34,841 nt of DNA from Acidimicrobiaceae bacterium (GCA_003134515.1 PLBM01000021.1:26000-60840), one strand, 5' to 3'. Shown: positions 21,497 through 31,183, counted from the stretch's first letter. A program made the numbers and translations. Notes: generated from the letters alone by a model not told the origin.

Positions 21497-22873
21497 GTGT
21501 CGGGTGCCCGAATTTCCTCCATCTCACCGGATTCTCCGGCGGCGAACGTTGACCTTTTGATTGGTGACGAGCTGGTGAGCGTGAACGGCCGCGAGCCGAC
21601 CGACATCATCGAGTATCAGCAGTTGATCGACGGGAAAACCGTGACGTTGGTGGTCCAACGTGAGGGTGAACCGCTCTCACGCAAGGTCACGGTGACCAAA
21701 CTCGCAGGCGAGCCGCTCGGGCTCAGCATTGACTCGGCGGTCTTTGATCGAATTCGCACCTGCGACAATCACTGCACGTTTTGCTTCATCTACCAGCTGC
21801 CTAAGGGCATGCGCCGATCGCTCTACGTGAAGGACGATGATTTTCGACTCTCCTTCCTTTACGGAAATTTCACGACGCTCACGCGCTTTACCGAGTTCGA
21901 CCTGGAACGGGTCATTGACGAGGGACTTTCGCCGTTGTACGTGTCAATTCACTCGACGAATCCCATACTGCGGGCCGAGATGTTAAGAAATCCTCGAGGA
22001 GCCACGAGTCTTCGCTGGTTGCAAGAGCTCCTTCGCGCGGGCGTTGAAGTACACGGGCAAGTGGTGGTCTGTCCGGGCGTGAACGATGACGACGAGCTCG
22101 AGCGAACGCTGTACGACGTGCTCTCGCTCTACCCCGAATTGGCCTCGCTTGCCCTAGTGCCGGTTGGCGTCAGCGACTTTACGCTCGAAGAGACGATGCG
22201 CCCGCACAACGCCGACGAAGCGCGCCTCGTGGTCGCGCTGGCCGAACGTTTCCAGCGATTCACGCGCGAACTCTTTGGCACGGCGAAGGTCTTTGCGAGT
22301 GACGAGTTCTACCTCGTCGCGGGCTTGTCTCCGCCCGGCACCGAAAGTTTTGAGAGCCTCGATGAGGCGGAGAACGGCGTGGGCCTCGTCGCGGCGTTCA
22401 TCGAGAGTTTCTCCCAGCACACCGCGATGACCAAGCTGGGTTCGGGCTTCTTTCAATCGGTCGACGGGGCGCCAGCGTTGGGTTACCGAGCGCCGCGCAC
22501 CGTCGAAAGCCAGGCTTACTTTGGCGACGACGTGACGGTGTTGACGGGCGAGTACGCGGCGCCGATCCTGCGCACGCTCTTTGACGATCACGGTTTCGCC
22601 GACGTTGAAGTGAAGGCGGTAAAGAACCGCTACTTTGGCGGCAACATCAAAGTGGCGGGTCTCATGACGGGTCAAGACCTTCAAGTGGCCCTGAGCGAAG
22701 TGGCTCAATCGAACGTGTGCCTCATCCCCGACGTCTGTCTTTCGGAGGGGCGATTCCTCGACGGGCTTACCCTGGACGATCTGCCTCGACCCGTGATGAC
22801 GGTCGCCACCACGGGTCACGATCTGCGAACTGTGCTTGAGACGGTGCGCACGAAGAGACTGAGTAGAGCGTGA
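21497..22873 (+). CDS. DUF512-type radical SAM protein with N-terminal PDZ-like domain
   Basis: ISSISPDSPAANVDLLIGDELVSVNGREPTDIIEYQ (PDZ); CDNHCTFCFIYQLPKGMR (CX3CX2C); C-term VLTGEYAAPILRTLF typical of DUF512 proteins; upstream of der. Confidence 0.92.
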   Translation: MSGARISSISPDSPAANVDLLIGDELVSVNGREPTDIIEYQQLIDGKTVTLVVQREGEPLSRKVTVTKLAGEPLGLSIDSAVFDRIRTCDNHCTFCFIYQLPKGMRRSLYVKDDDFRLSFLYGNFTTLTRFTEFDLERVIDEGLSPLYVSIHSTNPILRAEMLRNPRGATSLRWLQELLRAGVEVHGQVVVCPGVNDDDELERTLYDVLSLYPELASLALVPVGVSDFTLEETMRPHNADEARLVVALAERFQRFTRELFGTAKVFASDEFYLVAGLSPPGTESFESLDEAENGVGLVAAFIESFSQHTAMTKLGSGFFQSVDGAPALGYRAPRTVESQAYFGDDVTVLTGEYAAPILRTLFDDHGFADVEVKAVKNRYFGGNIKVAGLMTGQDLQVALSEVAQSNVCLIPDVCLSEGRFLDGLTLDDLPRPVMTVATTGHDLRTVLETVRTKRLSRA

Positions 22874-24165
22874 AGAAACCCCAAGTGGTCGTCGTAGGTC
22901 GCCCGAATGTCGGCAAGAGTTCACTGGTCAATCGCTTAGCGGCCAAACGAATCGCTGTCGTCGAAGAACAACGCGGTGTCACGCGTGATCGAAAGGCGGT
23001 CGAAGTTGAATGGCGCGGCCTCAGCTTTGATGTGGTGGACACCGGAGGGTGGCTGGAGTCGGGAGACGCACTCGAGGGCAAAGTCTCCGAGCAGGCCAAC
23101 GCCGCGTTGGCCCAAGCGGACCTCGTACTGCTCGTGGTGGACGCGGCGACCGGGCCGGTGGACGAGGATTCGCACGCCGCTCGCTGGGTTCGTCGAAGTG
23201 GGCGACCAGTGATGTTGGTGGTGAACAAAGTTGACGACCAACAGCACGAGCCGAGCAGTTGGGAGTTCCTGCGCCTCGGCGTGGGCGATCCATTTATGGT
23301 GAGTGCCCAGCACGGTCGAGGGGCGGGGGACCTGCTCGATCGGATCGTCGATCACCTTGGTGAGACCGCTGATGAGCCAGCAGAAGATGATGTCGACGAC
23401 GACGGCGCGCTTCGAGTGGCCATTGTGGGTCGACCGAATGTGGGAAAGTCCACCCTCTTCAACCAACTCATTGGCGAGGAACGCTCCGTGGTGCACAATT
23501 TGCCCGGTACGACGCGTGACGCCATCGACACGGTGATTGAAACGAGCGCCGGACTCGTTCGATTCATCGACACCGCGGGGATGCGAAAGCGCGCTCGAAC
23601 CGAGGCGGGCCTCGAGACGTATTCCGTTCTGCGTAGTCTCGACGCGCTGGACCGCGCCGACATCGCCGTTCTCGTCATCGACGCCACCGACGGCGCCACG
23701 GGTCAAGACCAACGCCTGGCTGAGCGTATTTCTGCCGCCGGGTGTCCCGCGCTCGTCGTACTGAATAAGTGGGAGCTCGTTGACGCCGAGGCGCGTGAAG
23801 CCGTGCTCGCCAACGTGGCGGACAAACTCGCGTTCTTAGGCGACGCGCCAGTGTTAAAGATGACGGCGCTTTCGGGTAAGGGAGTGCATCGGCTGTTGCC
23901 GGCGCTCTCGAAGGCCGCGGCCGACTACACCAAACGTGTGCCGACGGGCGCGTTGAACCGAGCTATACGCGATCTACAGATTAAGCAGCCGGCCCCGAAG
24001 GGGAAAATTCGCTACGCGGTGCAAGGGGCGAGTGAACCGCCGACCTTCACGCTGTTCGTCGCCGGCAAGCTCGCTCCCACCTACCTGCGCTACGTCGAGC
24101 GGAGCCTGCGCGAGCGTTTCGACCTGGGCGCGTCGCCGATTCGAGTTCGTGTTCGAGTCGAGTAG
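22870..24165 (+). CDS. der: Ribosome biogenesis GTPase Der (two tandem GTPase domains)
   Basis: VVVVGRPNVGKSSLVNRLAAKR and VAIVGRPNVGKSTLFNQLIGEERS, DTAGMRKRAR, NKWELVD, KH-like C-terminus. Confidence 0.96.
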   Translation: MKKPQVVVVGRPNVGKSSLVNRLAAKRIAVVEEQRGVTRDRKAVEVEWRGLSFDVVDTGGWLESGDALEGKVSEQANAALAQADLVLLVVDAATGPVDEDSHAARWVRRSGRPVMLVVNKVDDQQHEPSSWEFLRLGVGDPFMVSAQHGRGAGDLLDRIVDHLGETADEPAEDDVDDDGALRVAIVGRPNVGKSTLFNQLIGEERSVVHNLPGTTRDAIDTVIETSAGLVRFIDTAGMRKRARTEAGLETYSVLRSLDALDRADIAVLVIDATDGATGQDQRLAERISAAGCPALVVLNKWELVDAEAREAVLANVADKLAFLGDAPVLKMTALSGKGVHRLLPALSKAAADYTKRVPTGALNRAIRDLQIKQPAPKGKIRYAVQGASEPPTFTLFVAGKLAPTYLRYVERSLRERFDLGASPIRVRVRVE

Positions 24166-24347
24166 TGACGAACTGGTGCGAGAACTGCGACCGTCCCGAA
24201 GAGGGCGACGTGTGCGAGGTGTGTGGCGCCGAGATCATCGAGCCCGTACACGAGCCGATTCCCTGGCGTTGGCGCTTCTTCATCGTCGCCTCGGTCATCT
24301 ACCTCGTGTGGCGCATCTATCAGATAATTTCGTGGATAGCTCACTAG
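24165..24347 (+). CDS. Small zinc-ribbon plus single-TM protein (60 aa)
   Basis: CENCDRPEEGDVCEVCGAEI (two CXXC) followed by hydrophobic helix RFFIVASVIYLVWRIYQIISWI; GTG start adjoining der stop. Confidence 0.7.
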   Translation: MTNWCENCDRPEEGDVCEVCGAEIIEPVHEPIPWRWRFFIVASVIYLVWRIYQIISWIAH

Positions 24348-24357
24348 GAGGTGTGCC

Positions 24358-24873
24358 GTGCCCATCTACGCCCTAGGCGATCGCGTACCGACCATTCACC
24401 CCGACGCCTACGTGCACCCCGACGCGATCATCATCGGTGACGTGCGTCTCGGCGCCGAGTCGTCAGTGTGGCCCGCGGCAGTACTGCGTGGCGACTATGG
24501 CACCGTGATCATCGGTGAACGCTCCTCCATCCAAGATGGTTCGGTCGTGCACGCCGTCGACGAATACCCGACGGTCGTGGGCAACGACTGCGTGATCGGT
24601 CACCTCGCGCACCTCGAGGGTTGTGTTATTCACGACCGCGCGTTGGTAGGCAGCGGTTCGATCGTGCTGCACCGGGCGGTCGTGCACAGCGGCGCCATCG
24701 TCGGTGCGGGCGCCGTCGTACGCAATGGGATGGAGGTGCCGGCCAACGCCATGGCCTTGGGCGTACCGGCGTCGCTCAAACTCGACGCGTGCAGCGAGGA
24801 GGTGACCGTCGCTTCGGCGGCGCTCTACGTCGCCAACGCCCGTCGTTACCGAGCGGAGTTGCGAAAGCTCTAA
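24358..24873 (+). CDS. Gamma-carbonic anhydrase-family (left-handed beta-helix) protein
   Basis: Hexapeptide repeats; IIGDVRLGAESSVWPAAVLRGDYGTVIIGERSSIQDGSVVH; GHLAHLEGCVIHDRALVGSGSIVLHRAVV. Confidence 0.92.
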   Translation: MPIYALGDRVPTIHPDAYVHPDAIIIGDVRLGAESSVWPAAVLRGDYGTVIIGERSSIQDGSVVHAVDEYPTVVGNDCVIGHLAHLEGCVIHDRALVGSGSIVLHRAVVHSGAIVGAGAVVRNGMEVPANAMALGVPASLKLDACSEEVTVASAALYVANARRYRAELRKL

Positions 24874-25886
24874 GCGTTGGAGATGGCCACGAGTCGCTCG
24901 AGGGCGAGCGCCGCGTGTCCGTCGACGACGCTGGCGCTGGCGAGGGCAAAGCCCTGACTGATCGACGTCGCTCGACCGGCGACGATAAGTGCCAATGCAG
25001 CGTTGGCGCACACGACATCAAAGACGGGACCTTGTCTGCCCTCGAGAAACGCCCATATGACTTGCACGTTGTGTGACGTGTCGCCGCCCCGGATGCTGGC
25101 GGCGTCGTGGTGACGGCCAAGTTCGTCGCCCGCGTCTATGCGTTGAATCGTGTGCACTTGGGGAGTGATGTAGTGCAACGTGGAGGCAGAGCCCAGGGAG
25201 AGTTCGTCGAGTCCGTCGTCGGCGTTCACGAGAATGGCGAAGCGAATGCCACGAACTTGCAAGACTCGGGCCATATTGTCGAGCAGTTGATGTTGCGCGA
25301 CCCCGATTAGCGCTCGTTGCACCAGGGCGGGATTGGCGAGGGGACCGAGAACGTTAAATATTGTACGAAACGCCAGCGCGCGGCGAATGGGCGTCACGTA
25401 TCCCAATGCGTGGTGAAAGGTAGGCGCGAACAAGAACCCGATTCCGGCTCCTTCAACGCAGGCACGCACTACGTCTTCGGGCGCGTCGAGACGAACACCC
25501 AGGGCCTCAAGCACGTCGGCCGAGCCTACCGACGACGACGCGGCCCGATTGCCGTGCTTGGCGACAGGTACGCCACAGCCAGCCACCGCAAGCGCGGCCA
25601 TGGTCGACACGTTCACGGTATGCAGTTGATCGCCGCCCGTACCGACGACGTCGATGGCGTCGGGGCCGACCGAAAAAGTTGTCGCGGTTTCGATCATCGC
25701 GTCGATGAAACCGGTCATCTCGTCGGCCGTCTCGCCCTTAGCGGTGAGAGCAGTGAGAAAGCTCGCGATGAGCACACCCTCGACGCGGCCCTCGAGGATC
25801 TCGGTGAGTGCCAGGCGAGCCTCGTCGCGCTCGAGATTGGTGCCGCGTACCAATGGGTTCAGGACGTCGAGAGCAAACGAGTGCAT
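24870..25886 (-). CDS. trpD: Anthranilate phosphoribosyltransferase
   Basis: DVVGTGGDQLHTVNVSTMAALAVAGCGVPVAKHGNRAASSSVGSADVLEALGV; ATG at 25886. Confidence 0.95.
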   Translation of the reverse strand: MHSFALDVLNPLVRGTNLERDEARLALTEILEGRVEGVLIASFLTALTAKGETADEMTGFIDAMIETATTFSVGPDAIDVVGTGGDQLHTVNVSTMAALAVAGCGVPVAKHGNRAASSSVGSADVLEALGVRLDAPEDVVRACVEGAGIGFLFAPTFHHALGYVTPIRRALAFRTIFNVLGPLANPALVQRALIGVAQHQLLDNMARVLQVRGIRFAILVNADDGLDELSLGSASTLHYITPQVHTIQRIDAGDELGRHHDAASIRGGDTSHNVQVIWAFLEGRQGPVFDVVCANAALALIVAGRATSISQGFALASASVVDGHAALALERLVAISNA

Positions 25887-25971
25887 TAGCGACAGGATTC
25901 GAATTTGTCGGCTGACATAGCGACACGATACTCGTGGACGGTCCGATAGTCGCCCCAACTACGATTTCTAG

Positions 25972-26769
25972 ATGGAACCCACGTACCTCGACGCGATCAT
26001 CGAGAGTCATCGACGCCGAGCTGCGTTGGACACTCGTAATTGGCAGGCTCGTGTCGAGGAAATTAGCTACGGTGGACCTTCATTCATCAACGCGCTACGT
26101 CAAGGTGCGTCGCCATTTATCAAAGTGATCGCCGAAATAAAGCGTCGATCACCCTCGAAGGGGTGGCTCGGATCCAATCTGGACCCAGTCGCGCTCGCCA
26201 AGGTTTACCGAGATGGTGATGCCACAGCGGTGTCGGTGCTGACCGATAGTGAGTTCTTCGCCGGCTCACTTGACGATCTTCGAGCGGTACGACGGTCCAT
26301 CGCACTGCCGTTGCTCCGAAAGGATTTCACGGTCTGTGAGAATGACGTGCTTGACGCCGCTGAGGAGGGCGCCGGCGCGGTGCTCTTGATCGTCGCGGCG
26401 TTGAGTGACGAAGAACTAGCGTCCTTCATCGACTTAGCCCTCGGATGTGGGATTGACGCACTCGTTGAAGTACATGATGTCGAAGAGGTCGCACGCGCGC
26501 TCGACAGTGGCGCACAGATGATTGGTGTAAATCAGAGAGACCTGCAGACCTTTGAAGTCGATCCCACTCGCGCCGGCACCGTCGCTGAGACAATACCGCT
26601 CGAATGTTTGATCATCTGTGAATCGGGACTTTCGGACGTCGCCGATGTCGAGCGCGCGGCGCAATCGGGCTTTGACGCGGTATTGATAGGCGAAGCGTTG
26701 GTGATGTCAAATGACCCCGGCGCGTTGCTCAAGACGTTCTCCCTCGTTCCGAGCGTTCAGCGTGGCTGA
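25972..26769 (+). CDS. trpC: Indole-3-glycerol phosphate synthase
   Basis: VIAEIKRRSPSKGWL; AVSVLTDSEFFAGSLDDL; LLRKDFTVCENDVLDAAEEGAGAVLLI; IGVNQRDLQTFEVD. Confidence 0.96.
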   Translation: MEPTYLDAIIESHRRRAALDTRNWQARVEEISYGGPSFINALRQGASPFIKVIAEIKRRSPSKGWLGSNLDPVALAKVYRDGDATAVSVLTDSEFFAGSLDDLRAVRRSIALPLLRKDFTVCENDVLDAAEEGAGAVLLIVAALSDEELASFIDLALGCGIDALVEVHDVEEVARALDSGAQMIGVNQRDLQTFEVDPTRAGTVAETIPLECLIICESGLSDVADVERAAQSGFDAVLIGEALVMSNDPGALLKTFSLVPSVQRG

Positions 26770-27400
26770 ACCCTTGGAGCGCGGCTTCGTCAAGATCTGT
26801 GGCGTGACGAACGTGGACGATGCGCGGGCCGCGGTTCGCGCCGGCGCGAGCGCGCTCGGTCTCATTTTTGCCGATTCGCCTCGACGGGTTACGCGCACCC
26901 AAGCGCGCGCCATCCTTGATGCCACAAGGGGCGAACTCCTTAGGAGCGCGGTCTTTCGAGAGAATGATGGCGAGTCGATCCGCGCGCACCTTGAAGACCT
27001 CGACGTTGAGGTCGTACAGATTCACGGAGAATTGAGTGACGAACTTCTCGCAACGATCCGTGAACGCCCGATGTTGCTCGTCAAAGCACTCTCCATCGAT
27101 GCGGAGGAGTTCAATACTTTTGACGATTCCAAGGTGGACGCCGTGCTGATCGACGGGCCCCAGCCCGGCTCGGGAAACTCGCACTCCTGGGAACGACTGG
27201 CGACGCGATCGTTTCGGGTGCCGGTGATTATTGCCGGGGGTCTGAACCCCGAGAACGTGGCCGCTACGATCATCGCCACGAAGGCGTGGGGCGTGGACTG
27301 CGCGAGCGGGGTGGAGGACAGTGCCAGAAGGAAGGATCATCGTCGCGTAAGTAGTTTCGTAGCCAACGCGCGCCAAGCGTTTGCAATGCTCGAGGAGTGA
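26762..27400 (+). CDS. trpF: Phosphoribosylanthranilate isomerase
   Basis: [60 protein letters not shown] 26762 overlaps trpC end. Confidence 0.95.
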   Translation: MAEPLERGFVKICGVTNVDDARAAVRAGASALGLIFADSPRRVTRTQARAILDATRGELLRSAVFRENDGESIRAHLEDLDVEVVQIHGELSDELLATIRERPMLLVKALSIDAEEFNTFDDSKVDAVLIDGPQPGSGNSHSWERLATRSFRVPVIIAGGLNPENVAATIIATKAWGVDCASGVEDSARRKDHRRVSSFVANARQAFAMLEE

Positions 27401-27401
27401 A

Positions 27402-28583
27402 ATGGTGAACAACGACGTCATGGGAGCGCCCGACGAGCGCGGCCGCTTTGGCGATTTTGGCGGACGCTTCGTGCCCGAGGCCTTAATCCCGGCCTGCCTC
27501 GAGCTCGAGAAAGCCTTTCGAGGCGCCTGGAACGATCCACTGTTTATCGAAGAGTATCGACTGGTCTTGCACCAATTTGCCGGGCGGCCCACGCCAATCA
27601 CACCACTTCCTCGACTCTCAGAGCGACTCGGTCTCACGCTCTATGCCAAGCGCGAGGATTTGGCCCATACCGGTTCGCACAAGATCAATAACGTGATCGG
27701 ACAAACACTGCTCACCAAGCGCATGGGCAAGTCACGGGTCATCGCCGAAACCGGCGCTGGCCAGCATGGCGTCGCCACCGCCACCGCCGCGGCCCGGCTC
27801 GGTCTCTCGTGCACGGTCTTCATGGGCGAAGTGGACACCGAGCGTCAAGAACTCAACGTCTTTCGAATGGAGCTTTTAGGCGCGGAGGTCGTCACCGTGA
27901 CGTCGGGTTCACGAACATTGAAAGACGCGGTGAACGAAGCGTTGCGCGAGTGGGTGACGTGCGTCGCCGACACGCACTACTGCATTGGCTCGGTCATGGG
28001 CCCCCACCCCTTTCCTTGGATGGTGCGAGAGTTCCAAAGCATCATCGGCGCTGAAGCCTCACAACAACTCGACGATCTCGGCGTGGGCGTCCTTGACGCG
28101 GTGGTGGCATGTGTGGGCGGAGGATCGAATGCCGCGGGTGTCTTCGCGGGCTTCGCCAATGGCGATACCCGTCTGATTGGTGTCGAGGCGGCGGGAGGTG
28201 CCGCGGTACGAAGCGGATCGCCCGGCGTGCTGCACGGTATGCGCTCATTACTTCTCCAAGACGAGTTTGGCCAGATCGAGGAGGCGCACTCCATTTCGGC
28301 CGGGCTTGACTATCCGGGCATCGGTCCCGAGCACGCCTTTCTCGCGGCGACCCAACGCGCTGAGTACTACGCGGTGGGCGACGACGAGGTGATTGGTGCA
28401 CTCTCGCTCTTGAGCGAGACCGAAGGCATCATTCCGGCACTCGAAACTGCGCACGCCGTAGCGTGGATCGTGCGAGAGGCCGGCGAGCTACTGCCTCGCG
28501 GCTCGTCGGTGCTACTGAACCTCTCGGGACGCGGCGACAAGGACGTCGCGCAGGTTCGCGCCATATTGAAAGCTCAATCGTGA
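27402..28583 (+). CDS. trpB: Tryptophan synthase beta chain
   Basis: [72 protein letters not shown]. Confidence 0.97.
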   Translation: MVNNDVMGAPDERGRFGDFGGRFVPEALIPACLELEKAFRGAWNDPLFIEEYRLVLHQFAGRPTPITPLPRLSERLGLTLYAKREDLAHTGSHKINNVIGQTLLTKRMGKSRVIAETGAGQHGVATATAAARLGLSCTVFMGEVDTERQELNVFRMELLGAEVVTVTSGSRTLKDAVNEALREWVTCVADTHYCIGSVMGPHPFPWMVREFQSIIGAEASQQLDDLGVGVLDAVVACVGGGSNAAGVFAGFANGDTRLIGVEAAGGAAVRSGSPGVLHGMRSLLLQDEFGQIEEAHSISAGLDYPGIGPEHAFLAATQRAEYYAVGDDEVIGALSLLSETEGIIPALETAHAVAWIVREAGELLPRGSSVLLNLSGRGDKDVAQVRAILKAQS

Positions 28584-29347
28584 AGTCCCTGGAGCTTCAC
28601 CTTCGTGCCCTTCGTGATACCGGGCGTAAGGCACTCGTGCCGTATGTGGTCGCGGGCGCGACGCCGGATTGGACACGTCACGTTGAAGCGGCCGCACTGG
28701 GGGGAGCGGACGCCATCGAGATAGGCGTTCCATTCTCGGACCCGATGATGGACGGTGTGGTCATTCAAGAGGCCTCCCAACGTGCGCTGGAGCGCGGAAC
28801 CACGCTCGAATCGATCTGCGAAGAATTGGAGTCGCTTGGTGCCGAAATTCCGCTCATTGCCATGACCTACTACAACCTCTTTCTTCATTACGGACTCGGT
28901 CGGGCGGCGGACCGGATTCGTACGGCTGGTCTTAGCGGCGCGATCGTACCCGATCTTCCGCTCGAGGAGTCGGGCGAGTGGCGCACCGCGTGTGACGCGA
29001 GTGACGTCGCGACGATCTATATGGTGGCGCCCTCCACCCCCGCACCTAGAGCCCGTGAGATCGCAACTCGGACCCAAGGCTTTGCGTATGCCACGACGCG
29101 CATGGCCGTGACGGGCGCCGCGAGTGATGACGGCGACGGCCCGCGAGTGGTGGCGACGCTTCGCCAGGCGAGCGATGTGCCCATCTACGTCGGCATCGGC
29201 ATCACCACACCAGATCAAGCAACCCGAGCGGCCTCTTATAGTGACGGCGTGATCGTCGGATCGGCGCTCGTCAAGCTGATACTCAATGGCGCGAGTACGT
29301 CTGAGGTTGAGCGTTTGATCGGCTCATTTCGAACCGCCATTGATTGA
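28580..29347 (+). CDS. trpA: Tryptophan synthase alpha chain
   Basis: [54 protein letters not shown] 28580 overlapping trpB stop. Confidence 0.96.
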   Translation: MKSLELHLRALRDTGRKALVPYVVAGATPDWTRHVEAAALGGADAIEIGVPFSDPMMDGVVIQEASQRALERGTTLESICEELESLGAEIPLIAMTYYNLFLHYGLGRAADRIRTAGLSGAIVPDLPLEESGEWRTACDASDVATIYMVAPSTPAPRAREIATRTQGFAYATTRMAVTGAASDDGDGPRVVATLRQASDVPIYVGIGITTPDQATRAASYSDGVIVGSALVKLILNGASTSEVERLIGSFRTAID

Positions 29348-29557
29348 AAACAGCACTCAATTGCTGAGTTTCCGAAACTTTCTTCCGTTATACAAAGCGC
29401 GGTAATAGCCGTGGTTACTCAGTAGTAAAGGCGATATTGAACGGATTACGCCAAAAAGGGGGCCTTTGGTCCCTCTTGACAGCATTTCGGGGGTGTTAAA
29501 TCGGATACGAGCCGTCATCTCGGTGGCTCGACGTGATCCTTAAGTAGGGGGAATTAC

Positions 29558-30109
29558 ATGGAACAGAGAGTTGCGGATCCAGGTCCATTGGGCCTAGCAG
29601 GGTTCGCTATGACGACGTTCTGCCTGAGTACCTTCAACGCGAACCTATGGCACGGCGGAGGCGCCGCTGCGGCGTTGTCGTTGGCCATCTTCTACGGCGG
29701 TATTGCCCAGCTCCTTGCGGGTATGTGGGAGTTCGTTCGTAAGAACACCTTTGCGGCGCTTGCCTTTTCGTCGTACGGTGCCTTTTGGCTTTCGCTTTGG
29801 TACTTGTTGAACCACGCGCCCGGGACGGACACGGTGGCGATCTTCCTGTTGGGCTGGACGATCTTCACCTTGTACATGACCTTGGCAGCGACCAAAACGA
29901 CGAGCGCGATTCTTGCCGTGTTCGTCTTGCTATCGATCACCTTCATTTTCCTGACCATCGGCGCCTGGGGCGCTGGTCACACGGGTATGACGAAGATTGG
30001 TGGATGGGTCGGCATCGCGACAGCTTTGGCAGCCTGGTACGCCTCGGCGGCTGGGGTTGTAAACGAGACACACAAGAGGGTTGTGCTCCCGGTTGGTCCA
30101 CGCGGCTAA
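29558..30109 (+). CDS. GPR1/FUN34/YaaH-family (acetate/succinate) transporter
   Basis: DPGPLGLAGFAMTTFCLSTFNANLW; FYGGIAQLLAGMWEFVRKNTFAALAFSSYGAFWLS; six TM-like segments; good SD. Confidence 0.92.
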   Translation: MEQRVADPGPLGLAGFAMTTFCLSTFNANLWHGGGAAAALSLAIFYGGIAQLLAGMWEFVRKNTFAALAFSSYGAFWLSLWYLLNHAPGTDTVAIFLLGWTIFTLYMTLAATKTTSAILAVFVLLSITFIFLTIGAWGAGHTGMTKIGGWVGIATALAAWYASAAGVVNETHKRVVLPVGPRG

Positions 30110-30120
30110 CGTAGGGGCCA

Positions 30121-30138
30121 CTGGTGGCTTGCCACCGG
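30121..30138. repeat. Inverted repeat / RNA hairpin
   Basis: CTGGTGG-CTTG-CCACCGG, 7-bp stem with one wobble, 4-nt loop. Confidence 0.6.
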
Positions 30139-30146
30139 ACCCAACC

Positions 30147-30186
30147 GCCAGCAGCGCCCGTTCCGCAAGGTTCGGGCGCTGCTGGC
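30147..30186 (+). terminator. Strong hairpin, likely terminator after the transporter gene
   Basis: GCCAGCAGCGCCCG-12 nt-CGGGCGCTGCTGGC, perfect 14-bp stem, 37 nt after the stop codon; no clear U-tract (followed by ATTTAAA). Confidence 0.65.
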
Positions 30187-30202
30187 ATTTAAAGCACTGA
30201 CT

Positions 30203-30242
30203 CATCGAACGCTCGTAGCCCTCCACGAGCGCTGATTCGATG
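30203..30242. repeat. Inverted repeat / bulged RNA hairpin
   Basis: CATCGAA CGCTCG - 10 nt - CGAGCG (ctga bulge) TTCGATG: 13 bp in total. Confidence 0.55.
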
Positions 30243-30424
30243 GCGCGGTACTTCACAATGACCACACGGTTCCTTCGCGGTCATGAGTCGAATCCGAGAT
30301 AGAAGGATTTGGTCGGATTGAAAACCTGGCGGTGTAGCTCGTATCTCTTCTCATGAGCGACGAGATCGTCGGTCGACCTGAGAACTACTAAGTAACCTGA
30401 TCGAATGGAAATCGAGGGCGCAGG

Positions 30425-31123
30425 TTGACGGTTTACATTGGTTTTGACCTTGAAACGACGGGCGTCAGTTCGTTTCGCGACGTTCCCGTCTCCTTTGGAT
30501 TTGTCGAGCATCTACACAGTGCCAACGGAACTGTGGCCCGAAGCGAGAGTGGCTTCGTGAATCCTGGTAGGGCGATTCCCGCGGGCGCGTCCGCCATCCA
30601 CGGCATCACCGACGCGATGGTGTGTGACGCGCCCGTCCTCAAGGATGCTGTGGAAGAGATCGCGCAGCGACTTACCTCGATTTGGTCCACGGGCGGCGTG
30701 ATCGTGGGCATGAACGTGTCGTACGACCTCACGATGATTGATTCGCTCTGTCAGCGACTGGCAACGGCGACGTTGGAGCAGCGAGGCGCCGTTGGCCCGG
30801 TGCTCGACATTCTCATTCTCGATCGCCACTTCGATAAATGGCGTAAAGGGGGCCGCAAGCTGACTGACCTCTGCCTTCACTACGGCGTCACACTCGTCGG
30901 TGCCCACTCCGCCCTAGAGGACGCCGATGCGAGTCTGAACGTATGGGAGGCGATCCAGGTTAAGTACCCCGAGATCAGGGAGATACCGATATCCACAATC
31001 AACGACACCTCGCGCGCCTGGTACCAAGAGTGGCTGGCTAGTTTTTCTACTTATTTAGAGAAAAAAGGTGAAGGGCCAATCAATACCGGGCGTTACGAAT
31101 GGCCCATTCATCAAGATCTTTAA
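30425..31123 (+). CDS. DnaQ-like DEDDh 3'-5' exonuclease
   Basis: IGFDLETTGVSSFRDVPVSFGFV; GMNVSYDLTMIDSL; HSALEDADASLNVWEAI; apparent TTG start. Confidence 0.88.
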   Translation: MTVYIGFDLETTGVSSFRDVPVSFGFVEHLHSANGTVARSESGFVNPGRAIPAGASAIHGITDAMVCDAPVLKDAVEEIAQRLTSIWSTGGVIVGMNVSYDLTMIDSLCQRLATATLEQRGAVGPVLDILILDRHFDKWRKGGRKLTDLCLHYGVTLVGAHSALEDADASLNVWEAIQVKYPEIREIPISTINDTSRAWYQEWLASFSTYLEKKGEGPINTGRYEWPIHQDL

Positions 31124-31183
31124 AGAGCGGCCGGAGGGCGTGATCGCCTCAATCGGTTTGCGCAAGTCGTCCCACTGACTCAT
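31055..31183 (-). CDS. Candidate 42-aa small protein
   Basis: MSQWDDLRKPIEAITPSGRSLKILMNGPFVTPGIDWPFTFFL; AAGGGAGGT SD about 8 nt before ATG; 3' half antisense to the exonuclease 3' end. Confidence 0.45.
   Translation of the reverse strand: MSQWDDLRKPIEAITPSGRSLKILMNGPFVTPGIDWPFTFFL

Noticed and set aside
22154-23712. Long minus-strand ORFs (256 and 258 aa) opposite the DUF512 gene and der
   Set aside because: Shadow ORFs from GC-rich codon structure; Arg/His-rich text with no domain, while the plus strand has clear conserved proteins.
26729-27637. 302-aa minus-strand ORF across trpF/trpB
   Set aside because: Antisense of two confident genes; no recognisable motif.
28574-29218. 214-aa minus ORF opposite trpA
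   Set aside because: Shadow ORF of trpA; no protein-like features.
29454-29481. GGGGGCC/GGTCCC hairpin with overlapping TTGACA upstream of the transporter
   Set aside because: Imperfect stem; the U-tract would only be on the minus strand, where no gene ends; no convincing -10 at correct spacing. Too weak to call.
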